A stretch of 64,000 nucleotides of DNA, taken from the NCBI GenBank assembly GCA_026874595.1, contig CM049308.1:23650367-23714366 (forward strand), written 5' to 3'. Of this stretch, positions 54,648 through 61,662 are shown in pieces. The number at the start of each line of letters is the position of its first letter. Positions within the stretch are counted from its first letter, which is position 1. This stretch comes from Sipunculus nudus (taxonomy: Eukaryota; Annelida; Sipuncula; Golfingiida; Sipunculidae). A program made the translations under genes and the position numbers. The notes under the pieces were generated by a model that saw nothing but the letters and a program-made list of their open reading frames with translations, was not told the origin of the DNA and ran no database searches.

Positions 54648-57091
54648 TTGATATTTCTTCTCTCTGTTTAATGCTGTTCCTCTTTCCTCCATATTTTAAA
54701 TTTATCCTCCTTGACTGCATGAAGATACATGACGGTGCTCACGAAGGCCAAGGAAAAACTGTGCATCGTTATCCCTGAATATTCTGCAATGCTATTATCA
54801 AACCGATCTCATCAATTCCATTCATTAACATACACATTTTTCGCTAGGCGGGAATCCTATTTCCACATATTCCTTAAAGTCTTTTCTGTTCTTTATACAG
54901 GCAGTCATGAATGCCGGTATTTTTCTTAAAAGACTATGAATTCAGGTTGCAAATGTTGATTTCCTGACATTACGTTAACGTAACCCTGAAGAGGCACCAC
55001 AACTGTCCGTTTTTTTTCCTTCCGCACCCGCACCCGCTTACATCGTCCGTCAAATTCGAGTCAGTTAAAAATAAGCAGTATTTTCACACCTATCTGCTTC
55101 CGTGCCCGCACAAACCATTTTGAGACCGATCACGACGGAAGTGGACGGAAATCCCACCATGACATCATATAAAGGAGGATATTATGCAATTTCTTTGTGC
55201 CAAAATTGGATGATATGCTATATGAAAGGTTAGAACTTGAGGATGATCATTGCTTTACAAAACTTTCACGAAATCTATAAATATTGAATTCAAGCAATGA
55301 TAAAAGTAGAATCATATAAGTCATCTCTTTACCGTGTATGTGTGTATGTGTGTGTGTGTGTGTGTCTGGTGAGAGAGAATACATAAAATTTCGCAAAAAC
55401 AAATTTAGAAAGCAAAAAAAAATGTCTCGCAAAAAAATTTTTTTTTTGCATGATATTTTTTTTGCTTCCTAAATTTTGTTTTTTCTCGAGACATATAATT
55501 TTTTTTGCTTCCTTAATTCTTTTTGCGATATTTGTGAGATGAATACCTCGAGATCTCGAGATAAATATTTTTTTCTGCGTCCTAAATCAGCCACCGTAAC
55601 AAGTGCGGATGCGAAAGGAAAGAACGCGGGTAGGTGTGAACAGAGATGACGGATTGCGGACGCAGGATGACAGAAGCGTGTGCGGGTTTGGACCGTCATA
55701 ACCAATCTTTTATTCATGGTGAGCTTCCAACCTCACACCTTCCACGTGCTGTTATAAGACTTGAGGAAAGTTCCGAGGGCACAGACCGTACTTTGTTGTG
55801 ATTGGGTCTTTTTAAGAATAGATTTTCCTATGGTAAAACATTTGATTTTAGGCTTTTCTAAACACCTGTTATGTGCGTTCTTATTGAAACCTAAAATCTC
55901 CTGTCATATTAGTCTTTTCTGTGTCTCTAACCCCACTTGAGAAAAGGAAGGGCAGACGGAAGTTCTAACAGCGCCTGAGCAAATTTCAGTCTCCAGTTGT
56001 TTTTTGGTAGGAAAATAATAAAAGTTTATAAAATGATTAAAGTTAATCTAGTAGGTTTTAGATAATCTCATGCAAAACAGAATATATAGTTGATATATAT
56101 AATATATATGAATATATAGATTTTCCACCCAGAATTTCTATCGCTGAATGTGTCGTATATTGATATAATTGGAATACGTTTGCGGGACCTTCAAGTGATA
56201 AACAAAGGTGCATATGTACTCACCACTGAGCCATGTTTGTGACGTCAGATTGAAGTGATAAACTGTGTGGTCTGAGTACTCCTGTGTGAGGACCAGGGTG
56301 TAGCCGGCAGAAGGATCCTCCCTGGACACATAGTCGTCCAGGGGTGTCCGGAAAGGGTTTTGCGCCTGTTGAGTCAAAGTCAATATGCATTGTTGTCATT
56401 TTGTTAGATTACTTCATAAAATATACTTACTTTTAATAAATCTGGTTGACCTTTTGGTTGATGGTCAACTAAATATAACCCAACCTGTTTTTGGCCTACT
56501 AAGGGCCTTGTATAAGCCACGCACTCTCATCAAAATTGTACATTTTGGATGGAATACAGACTTTAAAAGGCCGAAATGAAATTTTGAATTGAATGATATA
56601 GGTCACAGAGCTCTTCCAGTGGAAATTTCAGTTATGACAGTAGCAGGCTACTCTGCATTTACTATTTCACGTTCCTGTATTTATCATAAATTACAAAACC
56701 AACTGTCAGTGAGTACACCGTATTCAACAAAGTGATGAAGACTGTAAAATGTAAAAATAAAACCCCCCACAAAAATGTCAAGATTAATCATGCATCAGAA
56801 ACAAGTAAGTCATTAATGAAGCTTTGCTGCAAAAGTTAGGTGTTCTCGTTTTGTTGCCTGCGCTGAATGTGACAATGTCATTGCCAAGGTCGAACTTGTA
56901 AATATGCATATAGGCCATACAATTCATATTTTAAACAAATTAGAATGAAACTATAAGAAGATTATAAATTGAAATACTGTATGAATACTGAAATATTATA
57001 AATTTTATAGAATTAATCATAAGAAATGATTACACGAACGACAACTCACCGAGACGACGCCGAAGAGAAGAATCACAATTGCTAACAACAT
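34352..57091 (-). CDS. Gene B: AprA-like / PqaA-type secreted protein (PF10142 family)
   Basis: Exons in transcript order: 57091-57050, 56365-56224, 54524-54404, (exon 4 not found), 50588-50475, 49511-49419, 48650-48552, 45421-45292, 44945-44828, 41878-41785, 41267-41229, 40233-40145, 38844-38772, 37459-37388, 34489-34352. It starts MLLAIVILLFGVVS, a signal peptide, so the product should be secreted; then TPLDDYVSREDP, NPVWWHWLSVVVP, EDDAIAYTWRRYI, GGSK/RGWTTWTVAATD, MPKLLINGASDEFFLPDS, VENTGHS, GWRAFFIE, TTEV-type NIIPDTLPFP. Ser, Asp and His of the putative hydrolase triad are kept. All joins are GT/AG in phase except 3 to 5, where a linking exon of 3n+1 bases is required. Dictyostelium AprA, a secreted proliferation repressor, is the best-known eukaryotic relative; function here is unproven. 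Confidence 0.88.
34517..34690. repeat. (AAT)n-rich region in gene B intron 14
   Basis: AAT/ATT triplets, partly self-complementary (an AAT run followed by its inverse near 34540), just behind the last exon's acceptor side. Confidence 0.9.
34985..36130 (+). repeat. 278-bp tandem array, about four copies, in gene B intron 14
   Basis: ATGTCTGCAG at 34991, 35269, 35546 and 35824 (spacings 278, 277, 278). Each unit carries GTAAACGTGAATGTAGGTGG, CGCCACC, AAATTTCAGGTGG and AAGGCAGATGAACAG. The last unit decays by about 36100. Minus-strand open frames here are repeat shadows. A related block at 36640-36760 (GTAGGTGGCGCCACC) extends the family. Confidence 0.92.
36288..36330. repeat. Cluster of GTCTAGAC palindromes
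   Basis: Repeated AGACGTCTAGAC units (near 36290, 36306, 36320) make overlapping perfect palindromes, then a C run. Confidence 0.75.
37066..37100 (+). repeat. Short tandem CGACGCA repeat
   Basis: GACGCAC-type units repeat four times. It ends a longer repeat-like block from about 36600. Confidence 0.8.
37388..37459 (-). CDS. Gene B exon 14
   Basis: 72 bases, phase 0. Encodes RVDTLSYSLTVEKPTTGWRA then FFIE, donor GAG/GTATGT. Confidence 0.9.
37600..37982 (+). mobile_element. SINE, type 2, copy 2 (gene B intron 13, antisense to the gene)
   Basis: Shares the B box (GTGAGTTTAAATCTA), CCCCCACC, GTTCTGCAGGCT, GGGTTCCTCGGTG, CTCTGCAGATGTACATAC and the 3' hairpin GGAGGCGGTAACCTCC with the copy at 29945-30312. 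Carries an extra stretch near 37790-37850 with a TTGACACC..GG duplication. Confidence 0.8.
38772..38844 (-). CDS. Gene B exon 13
   Basis: 73 bases, phase 2 to 0. Encodes RDFRRMAGLPPTETGVVWTQ and LNVT, donor ACA/GTGAGT. Confidence 0.9.
39555..39759. mobile_element. MITE-like element with CAGGGGCGGATCCAG ends
   Basis: Left CAGGGGCGGATCCAG (39555-39569) against right CTGGATCCGCCCCTT (39745-39759), inverted with one mismatch. G-rich left half (GGGGAGGGTCA repeated) and C-rich right half. About 205 bases, related to 6031-6328. Lies in gene B intron 12. Confidence 0.7.
40145..40233 (-). CDS. Gene B exon 12
   Basis: 89 bases, phase 0 to 2. Encodes SSSDGTITTSVNTEPVEIKG and WVANSISNE. Confidence 0.9.
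41229..41267 (-). CDS. Gene B exon 11 (39-base exon)
   Basis: 13 codons, GIDYPSMSWNITE, donor GAG/GTAAGT. Confidence 0.88.
41785..41878 (-). CDS. Gene B exon 10
   Basis: 94 bases, phase 2 to 0. Encodes MVENTGHSIRNSPRFDDIWT and ends NFYMYAAK. Carries the putative triad His. Confidence 0.92.
42330..42420. repeat. AT-rich palindromic microsatellite
   Basis: ATATATATG, CACATATATGTG and TA runs around a mirrored ACATTTCTGAAATGT centre; able to fold back. Confidence 0.7.
42438..42802. mobile_element. MITE-like element, GTGGCGTCA ends
   Basis: Left CAGGGACGTCAGTAC against the inverse of right ATTGACGCCACTG, with a G-rich left and C-run interior. The left third matches 26746-26850. Gene B intron 9. 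Confidence 0.5.
44140..44430 (+). repeat. Dispersed repeat (pair with 30340-30640)
   Basis: Shares ordered blocks with 30340-30640. The minus-strand open frame of 125 codons over it (44134-44511) is therefore most likely repeat sequence, not a gene. Confidence 0.6.
44828..44945 (-). CDS. Gene B exon 9
   Basis: 118 bases, phase 1 to 2. Encodes YRERLTMPKLLINGASDEFF then LPDSNRHFWND, ending GPKYI. Confidence 0.92.
45292..45421 (-). CDS. Gene B exon 8
   Basis: 130 bases, phase 0 to 1. Encodes NFHHHKMSLGDWSFALADYW and ends LAGIVDPY. Confidence 0.92.
45422..48551. other. Gene B intron 7, simple-repeat rich
   Basis: Contains an ATT/AAT tract at 46380-46510, G runs at 47097-47111 and 47881-47895, and an AAT/AAC/ACC triplet tract at 48056-48160. 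No exon was seen. Confidence 0.6.
48552..48650 (-). CDS. Gene B exon 7
   Basis: 99 bases, phase 0. Starts RGWTTWTVAATDPVPGRVFA and ends VISILNIQP before GTAGGT. Confidence 0.92.
49419..49511 (-). CDS. Gene B exon 6
   Basis: 93 bases, phase 0. Encodes GAVAAMDAITQFS and ends PVTRFFVTGGSK. Confidence 0.92.
50405..50441. repeat. (TA)n microsatellite
   Basis: Unbroken TA run 34 bases from the donor of gene B exon 5. Confidence 0.95.
50475..50588 (-). CDS. Gene B exon 5
   Basis: 114 bases, phase 0. Encodes KDDSSRYEDDAIAYTWRRYI and ends MRMPMTK. Confidence 0.92.
50857..51485 (+). repeat. 145-bp tandem array, about four copies
   Basis: GAAAGAAAATCAG or variant at 50962, 51107, 51252 and 51397, exactly 145 apart. 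Units share GGCGGCCATATTGG, CAATAGGTCTGGAGCC, TTTGGGAAAGCTGCAG and GTTGTTGTCGAGTTAT. Ends in a GGACGGA-rich tail and CTATAGGGC..CCGCTTGTCAAGTGGGGCCC. Lies in gene B intron 3. Confidence 0.92.
51755..53130 (+). repeat. ~830-bp diverged tandem duplication
   Basis: CACTTTTTCAGGAGGC near 51758 and CGCTTTTTCAGGAGGC near 52590; GTATGTTGATTTTTATACATTC near 52065 and 52808; TGTCATGCTTCGGTAACACG near 52375 against TGTCATGGTTCAGAAACACG near 53025. A third fragment lies at 27640-27860. Intervening G run at 52206-52225. Confidence 0.75.
53900..54035 (+). repeat. Dispersed repeat, copy 2 (pair with 3525-3660)
   Basis: See the first copy. Both are open over the shared part, here within a 101-codon frame (53798-54103). 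Confidence 0.6.
54404..54524 (-). CDS. Gene B exon 3
   Basis: 121 bases, phase 1 to 2. Encodes EETSNPVWWHWLSVVVPKNF and GFMHIGTGSNTET, matching 'P.WWHWL.VVVP' and the 'I.GG.N' strand. Donor AG/GTAAAG leaves an incomplete codon that exon 5 cannot complete. Confidence 0.9.
54541..54650. repeat. (AAT)n tract
   Basis: Triplet-rich, directly upstream of gene B exon 3 in transcript direction, so that exon's acceptor is preceded by an ATT-rich tract. Confidence 0.9.
54990..55705. repeat. Fold-back region with inverted halves
   Basis: CTGTCCG...CCGCACCCGCACCCGC on the left resembles the inverse of GTGCGGGTTTGGACCG on the right (55680-55696); inside, TTTAGAAAGCAAAAAAAAATGTCTCG (55404-55429) is the inverse of CGAGACATATAATTTTTTTTGCTTCC. 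A decayed inverted-repeat element in gene B intron 2 is plausible. Confidence 0.45.
56224..56365 (-). CDS. Gene B exon 2
   Basis: 142 bases, phase 0 to 1. Encodes AQNPFRTPLDDYVSREDPSA and HFNLTSQTWLSG; the TPLDDYV..PDP and LTSQ.W pattern is the N-terminal signature of the family. Confidence 0.9.
57050..57091 (-). CDS. Gene B exon 1 (signal peptide)
   Basis: 14 codons, MLLAIVILLFGVVS, entirely a hydrophobic signal segment, then TCG/GTGAGT. A TATA-like box lies 41-48 bases upstream, which supports this ATG. Confidence 0.8.
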
Positions 57092-57131
57092 GCCAAATTC
57101 AGTCGGAACTACTCCTGAGCCTTGCAGTGTG

Positions 57132-57139
57132 TTATATAG
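57132..57139 (-). promoter_or_regulatory. TATA-like box of gene B
   Basis: Minus-strand CCTATATAAC, 41-48 bases before the start codon. A start of transcription some 30 bases downstream would give a 5' UTR of only 10-20 bases. Confidence 0.5.
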
Positions 57140-58195
57140 GCCTCAAGTAACTGTGGTCAGGGGACACGCGTCGGAGGCAGTCATAGAACAGCTGATGAAA
57201 TTCCCAACAACGGTCACTTTGACCCATATCCATCATACGTGGTTGTGGTATATCGTCTAATATTTCTTAAGGCCAAACGTCAGCCTCACGCGAATACAAA
57301 GTAATGGCGAAATGAAAGAAGTTGGTGTTTTTTTTTTCACCGTCAGTTTTTGGGTTTCTGTATGTCCATCGAATGACATGTAGAGCAATACCTACAAGGT
57401 CTACCATAAGTCCAACATAATTCTCAATTAACTTCGCATTTTCATGGGTTGGGCAGATCGAGCAGGCCAAGGTGAGCGTTGACTAGAGGCAAACCCCTTA
57501 CCTTAGGAATCCTCCAGGTTCTTTTGTACAGTTCCAAGACGCCCTGAGACACAATCAACTCATACGAACACACAGAAAACAGTGAGACTGAGTTTTGAAA
57601 AGTAACAGTTATTTAAAGACATGGTAACAATACTTACAATCAGTTCCTGGTCATGACCATCCTATACCAACATAAATGGACAAAATGTTTCTGTAATTTT
57701 TAAGGTCCCCTGAATTATCACTGGTTTATGTCTGTTCAAAAGCACTGTTTCGCCTTTTTCGTACACAAGTTAAGCACGTACTTAATTGTACGTGAGTTCC
57801 ATTAACAAAGAGGCGCACTAGTGTTCATGCATAACTTTCTCGAAAGTGATTCTTTGTTCAAATCTGTGTATATGTCCACAGTTTCTTCTTGTGTAAAAAC
57901 TTTTACAACGTTCACAGATTGGCAGGACACTTGGAAGACGACGCCCACTCACAGCGTTGATTTCTCTGTCGTACCACCTAACTGCAAATATTCGTTAGTG
58001 TCAATTGCCTAGAATCAACCCTCTAAAAAATCTCTCGCTACAGGTTTAAGAGTTAAAAGCTTACGCACTTAGTAGTGTTTAGCTGTAATATAACTTAACT
58101 TTATCTCCCTCTCTTCTTAATAATACCCTTAAATCACATGTCTGCTATGACATCATTAATATACTCTCCTATTTATGCCCCACCTCCAGGGAGAA

Positions 58196-58805
58196 ATTTT
58201 GTTTTCAGTGCCACCGTCTGACGTCGTTGTCAGTCGTCATCGTCTGTAGTATATCGTGTGACCGCGATAACTTTTGAAGGGCTGCATATTTTCCTCCAAA
58301 ATTGAAAACACTCATTGTTCCTACACAAATCTCGGGCGAGTTCGAAACCCGGTGACCTTGACCTTAATCTTCAAGGTCAAATCTGTCTAAATATGAATTT
58401 TTGTGAACCCCATAACGTTTGAAGTGTTTCACCTTTTGACCTCAAATTTGGTACACCAATTGCTCCTACCAAATTCTCGGACGAGTTCGAAACCCGGTGA
58501 CCTTTACCAGTATCATCAAGGTCAAATCAGCCGAATTATAATTATTGTCTTGTAAACGCGATAACTTTGAAGGGCCGCATATTTTCCTCCAAAATTTTAA
58601 ACGCACGTTGTTCCTACCAAAATCTTGTCGGAGTTCGAAATCCAATGACCTTGCCCTTGATCTTAAAGTTCAAATTTATGCAAATTTAGGATTATTGTGA
58701 CTCCAATAACATTGGAAGTACTGAAGATTTTTTCTTCAAATTGACACACCAGTTCATTCTGTCAAAATCTCATCAGAGTTTAATAAGCGGTGACCATGAC
58801 GATGG
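58196..58805 (+). repeat. ~145-bp tandem array, about four copies
   Basis: GAG of the CGAGTTCGAAACCCGGTGAC block at 58338, 58483, 58631 and 58776, spacings 145, 148, 145. Units also carry GATAACTTTTGAAGGGC, TTTTCCTCCAAAATT and CTTCAAGGTCAAAT. Preceded by a GTCGT/CGTC leader (58215-58245). Unrelated in sequence to the 145-bp array at 50857-51485. Confidence 0.88.
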
Positions 58806-59219
58806 CCCATAGGGGGGCGGGGGGGGGGGGGGACATATATCTGTTTTTTTTTTCGCTGCAAAAAAAAAAATTCTAGTTTAAAATATATTGTCAGTGATTG
58901 CCTGGATTAAATTGTACACGGAGCGTCACAAAAAACAGAGAATTTGTCATATTTTTTTGAGTATTATATTTTGAAATGTTAATCATAAGTATTGAAGATT
59001 ATATATATTATAATGTAACAAAGGGGAACACACAAGGTCACGATAAAACTGTAATGAAATATTTAAATTATACGTCTTATTACAGAAATCGACATTTTTC
59101 ATGTGGAAGACTATATGTTCTACTGCATACATCTAAATTTAGAGGTAGGTCTTGACATTTATGTCATAATAATGTTTAATGCCCTTTACACACAAACAGA
59201 AAAACCCACCAACCACCAC

Positions 59220-59223
<4 letters not shown>

Positions 59224-59269
<46 letters not shown>
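59224..59269. repeat. (TA)n microsatellite
   Basis: Unbroken TA run. Confidence 0.95.
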
Positions 59270-59270
<1 letters not shown>

Positions 59271-59800
59271 CTATATCATTACATGGGCACAACAGGTAGC
59301 AGTGGCGGCCTAAAGACTGATAACATGTGAGGCTTCACAATGACGTTGTATATATCATCTATGAGCAGAAGGGGAACAGGTTCAGATGTCTTTTTCCCAC
59401 CGGAATGAACTGACGGCACAGGACAGGACAGCGTTTCTGGAAATACGGGAACTGAATATTTTGTTCAATTCGTTTATTGAAATATAAAAAAAAACGGGAA
59501 TTATAATCATAAAGCCAAAGAGTATCTTATTATAATTATATCATCTGATTTCAAGAAAGCCTATTCATCACATATTGCGACTATCATGTTTTGTTTTCCG
59601 TGTGTATGTATATGTGTCGAATGTATATATAAAATAAACTTATTTATTTTCATAGATTGTAAAAAATACATGATATAAATAATCGACTGAGCATGGCTAA
59701 GATGATGGCGCCCGTTAGTGCTAGTTGCTCTGGGTATATGTATAAATTATATGTATGAAGCAATTATACATATATATATATATACACATACATTTATATA

Positions 59801-59805
<5 letters not shown>

Positions 59806-59854
<49 letters not shown>
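59806..59854. repeat. (TA)n microsatellite
   Basis: Unbroken TA run about 250 bases upstream of gene C. Confidence 0.95.
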
Positions 59855-59856
<2 letters not shown>

Positions 59857-60107
59857 TTCGGTAGTGAAACGACTTTTCTGTGTATTCATGTTCCATTTAC
59901 TTACATACATACATACATACATACAAACATACATTCATGCATATATGTGTATATGGACGTATGAAAAAACGAAACGTATGATACACTGAACATACGTTTA
60001 ATCACTGACATTCAACGGAGTGAATGGCTGGGAACTAGTACACCTGCTGTTTAGGTGAGCTTCAAGAATATCCATCAAAATCTGCTTTTGAAGTTCTTCA
60101 GACCAAA

Positions 60108-60170
60108 ATGGACGGACGAATGTTTAATTGTTGCTTCACTGTGGTTTTCCTCCTGTTCGCAGTGTCATTG
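60108..60170 (+). CDS. Gene C exon 1 (signal peptide)
   Basis: 21 codons: a short polar head (MDGRMFN), then a hydrophobic core (CCFTVVFLLFAVSL). Phase 0, donor GTACGT. Confidence 0.8.
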
Positions 60171-61662
60171 GTACGTGAACTTATTATTATCTTAACTTGA
60201 GTTAAGCATTTATTCCAGCGACCACGTTTCCTGCTTTTCCCAAATAAATATTGAATATTCCATTGAATTATTTCGACACAAATAAAGGCTCACCAGCCAG
60301 TGATCCGCTAAAAACATTGTTTTGACAAGAGGAAAAATATAATAAACTGACCACTAATGTAATATAATTATCCAATTTTGCGCTGAATTTAGGCATTTTA
60401 TGTCAGATTTCTGGAAAAAAGTTAACAACGACTGAAACTAAGTGTTTTGTCCTATCTATTCACAAATGAAGGAGATTCCTCCTTGATATGCAACAAATTT
60501 TGAGTTTACAGTTTGACGGTCGAGACAAGTAGTCCTGGCCGTCCCACAGTGCCAATTGGAAGAGGTAGGTTTGATTAGAAACGACCTCTGGCGGGAGGGT
60601 GATCTATTGATAAAAATGGGTTAGCGCAATCTGATTGGATAATCACCACACGTCCACCGCCTTTAGTTGCACTATATACCTTAAGGCATGAAGACTATAA
60701 GAGACATTTTAAACAATCCATAAGCAAGGAAGAATATTGAGTTATGGCCTGACCCACATATCCTGTATGTATGGTATCAGGCATCCTGATAAATGCATCG
60801 TGTGTTTTATTGTCCTGTCATATTGCAGATAAGAGCAACCCCTCTCGAGGATTATGTCAACCGTCCAGATCCACACTACAGCTTTGAGGTTATCTCAGAG
60901 TACCCGTATCCAGATCACGTAGTATACATCGTGAACATGACGTCACAGAAATGGAAGACAGGTACGAGACCGGATAAGTCATGAAGAGTACCCATGTTTG
61001 TTTTTTTCTTCAAAATTGCATCAGTGTTTAAGAATGAACTTTTTATTTTTTTTTTATTTTCAAAAAATACATTCCTCTGATATAAAACTCCCTTAAAGGC
61101 TGGGAATGGCCATTTAGGCTGAGGAGGCCTTGGTGTATTCAAGTCATACTGTTACAACACAAATATTAAGCAGAGGAGAAATATGTTATTATTTAATATA
61201 TTTCCCACCCTGAGACACATAGGTTTAACATGCTATTAATTGAGATATATTTTTCCACATTCAACTGAAGATCTGAGTTAAATGTCTGAATAAAACTCAT
61301 TTCCCCAGACTATGCTTTCTGTGCTGTGACAAAGACTTTCTGATAATATAGCTTGTCTGCTTAAACCAACCAGGTAAATATGGAAGACCCAGGATGTCAA
61401 TAACTCATAAAGAACATTTCATCAGGTGTTATTTGGTTTCATGTAGAAAAAGAGCGTCTTTTACAGGCTTAAATTGTCACATTTCGACAGATTCACGAAT
61501 TAATATCGTATGCAATACGATTATCTTTATTATTTTTATTAACCTAGAGGCTGAAACAGCTACCCCCATCTGGTGGCATTATATTATAATGGCCATTCCG
61601 AGCGAGATTCGATACTTGGACTCTGCTTTCCTCATGATAGATAACGGGGAGATGCACAGCAG
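60108..61662 (+). CDS. Gene C: AprA-like / PqaA-type secreted protein, 5' part only
   Basis: Three exons in phase: 60108-60170 (signal peptide), 60829-60961 and 61548-61662; the gene continues beyond or within 61663-64000, where no further exon was found. It reads MDGRMFNCCFTVVFLLFAVS, then TPLEDYVNRPDPHYSFEVIS and YIVNMTSQKWKTG, then ETATPIWWHYIIMAIPSEIR. Intron phases 0, 1 and 2 are the same as in gene B exons 1-3. Start chosen at 60108 because it opens a strong hydrophobic signal peptide ending at TTG/GTACGT. The IGTG segment of gene B exon 3 is IDNG here, so it is a clearly diverged paralog. Whether the rest is intact cannot be seen. Confidence 0.85.
60485..60602 (+). repeat. Dispersed repeat in gene C intron 1, copy 1
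   Basis: ACAAATTTTGAGTTT, CTGGCCGTCCCACAGTG and ACGACCTCTGGCGGGAGGGT match the copy at 61950-62068. Confidence 0.75.
60829..60961 (+). CDS. Gene C exon 2
   Basis: 133 bases, phase 0 to 1; nine bases shorter than gene B exon 2. Encodes IRATPLEDYVNRPDPHYSFE and YIVNMTSQKWKTG. Confidence 0.9.
61548..61662 (+). CDS. Gene C exon 3
   Basis: 115 bases, phase 1 to 2. Encodes EAETATPIWWHYIIMAIPSE and ends GEMHS. Donor AG/GTATGT. Confidence 0.9.

Larger units (their letters stand above)
57092..60107. other. Divergent intergenic region between genes B and C
   Basis: Holds the gene B TATA-like box, two open micro-exon-like segments (57502-57543, 57638-57661), a 145-bp array (58196-58805), a G run, TA runs (59224-59269, 59806-59854) and a CATA run (59904-59925). 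Otherwise no coding signal. Confidence 0.6.
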
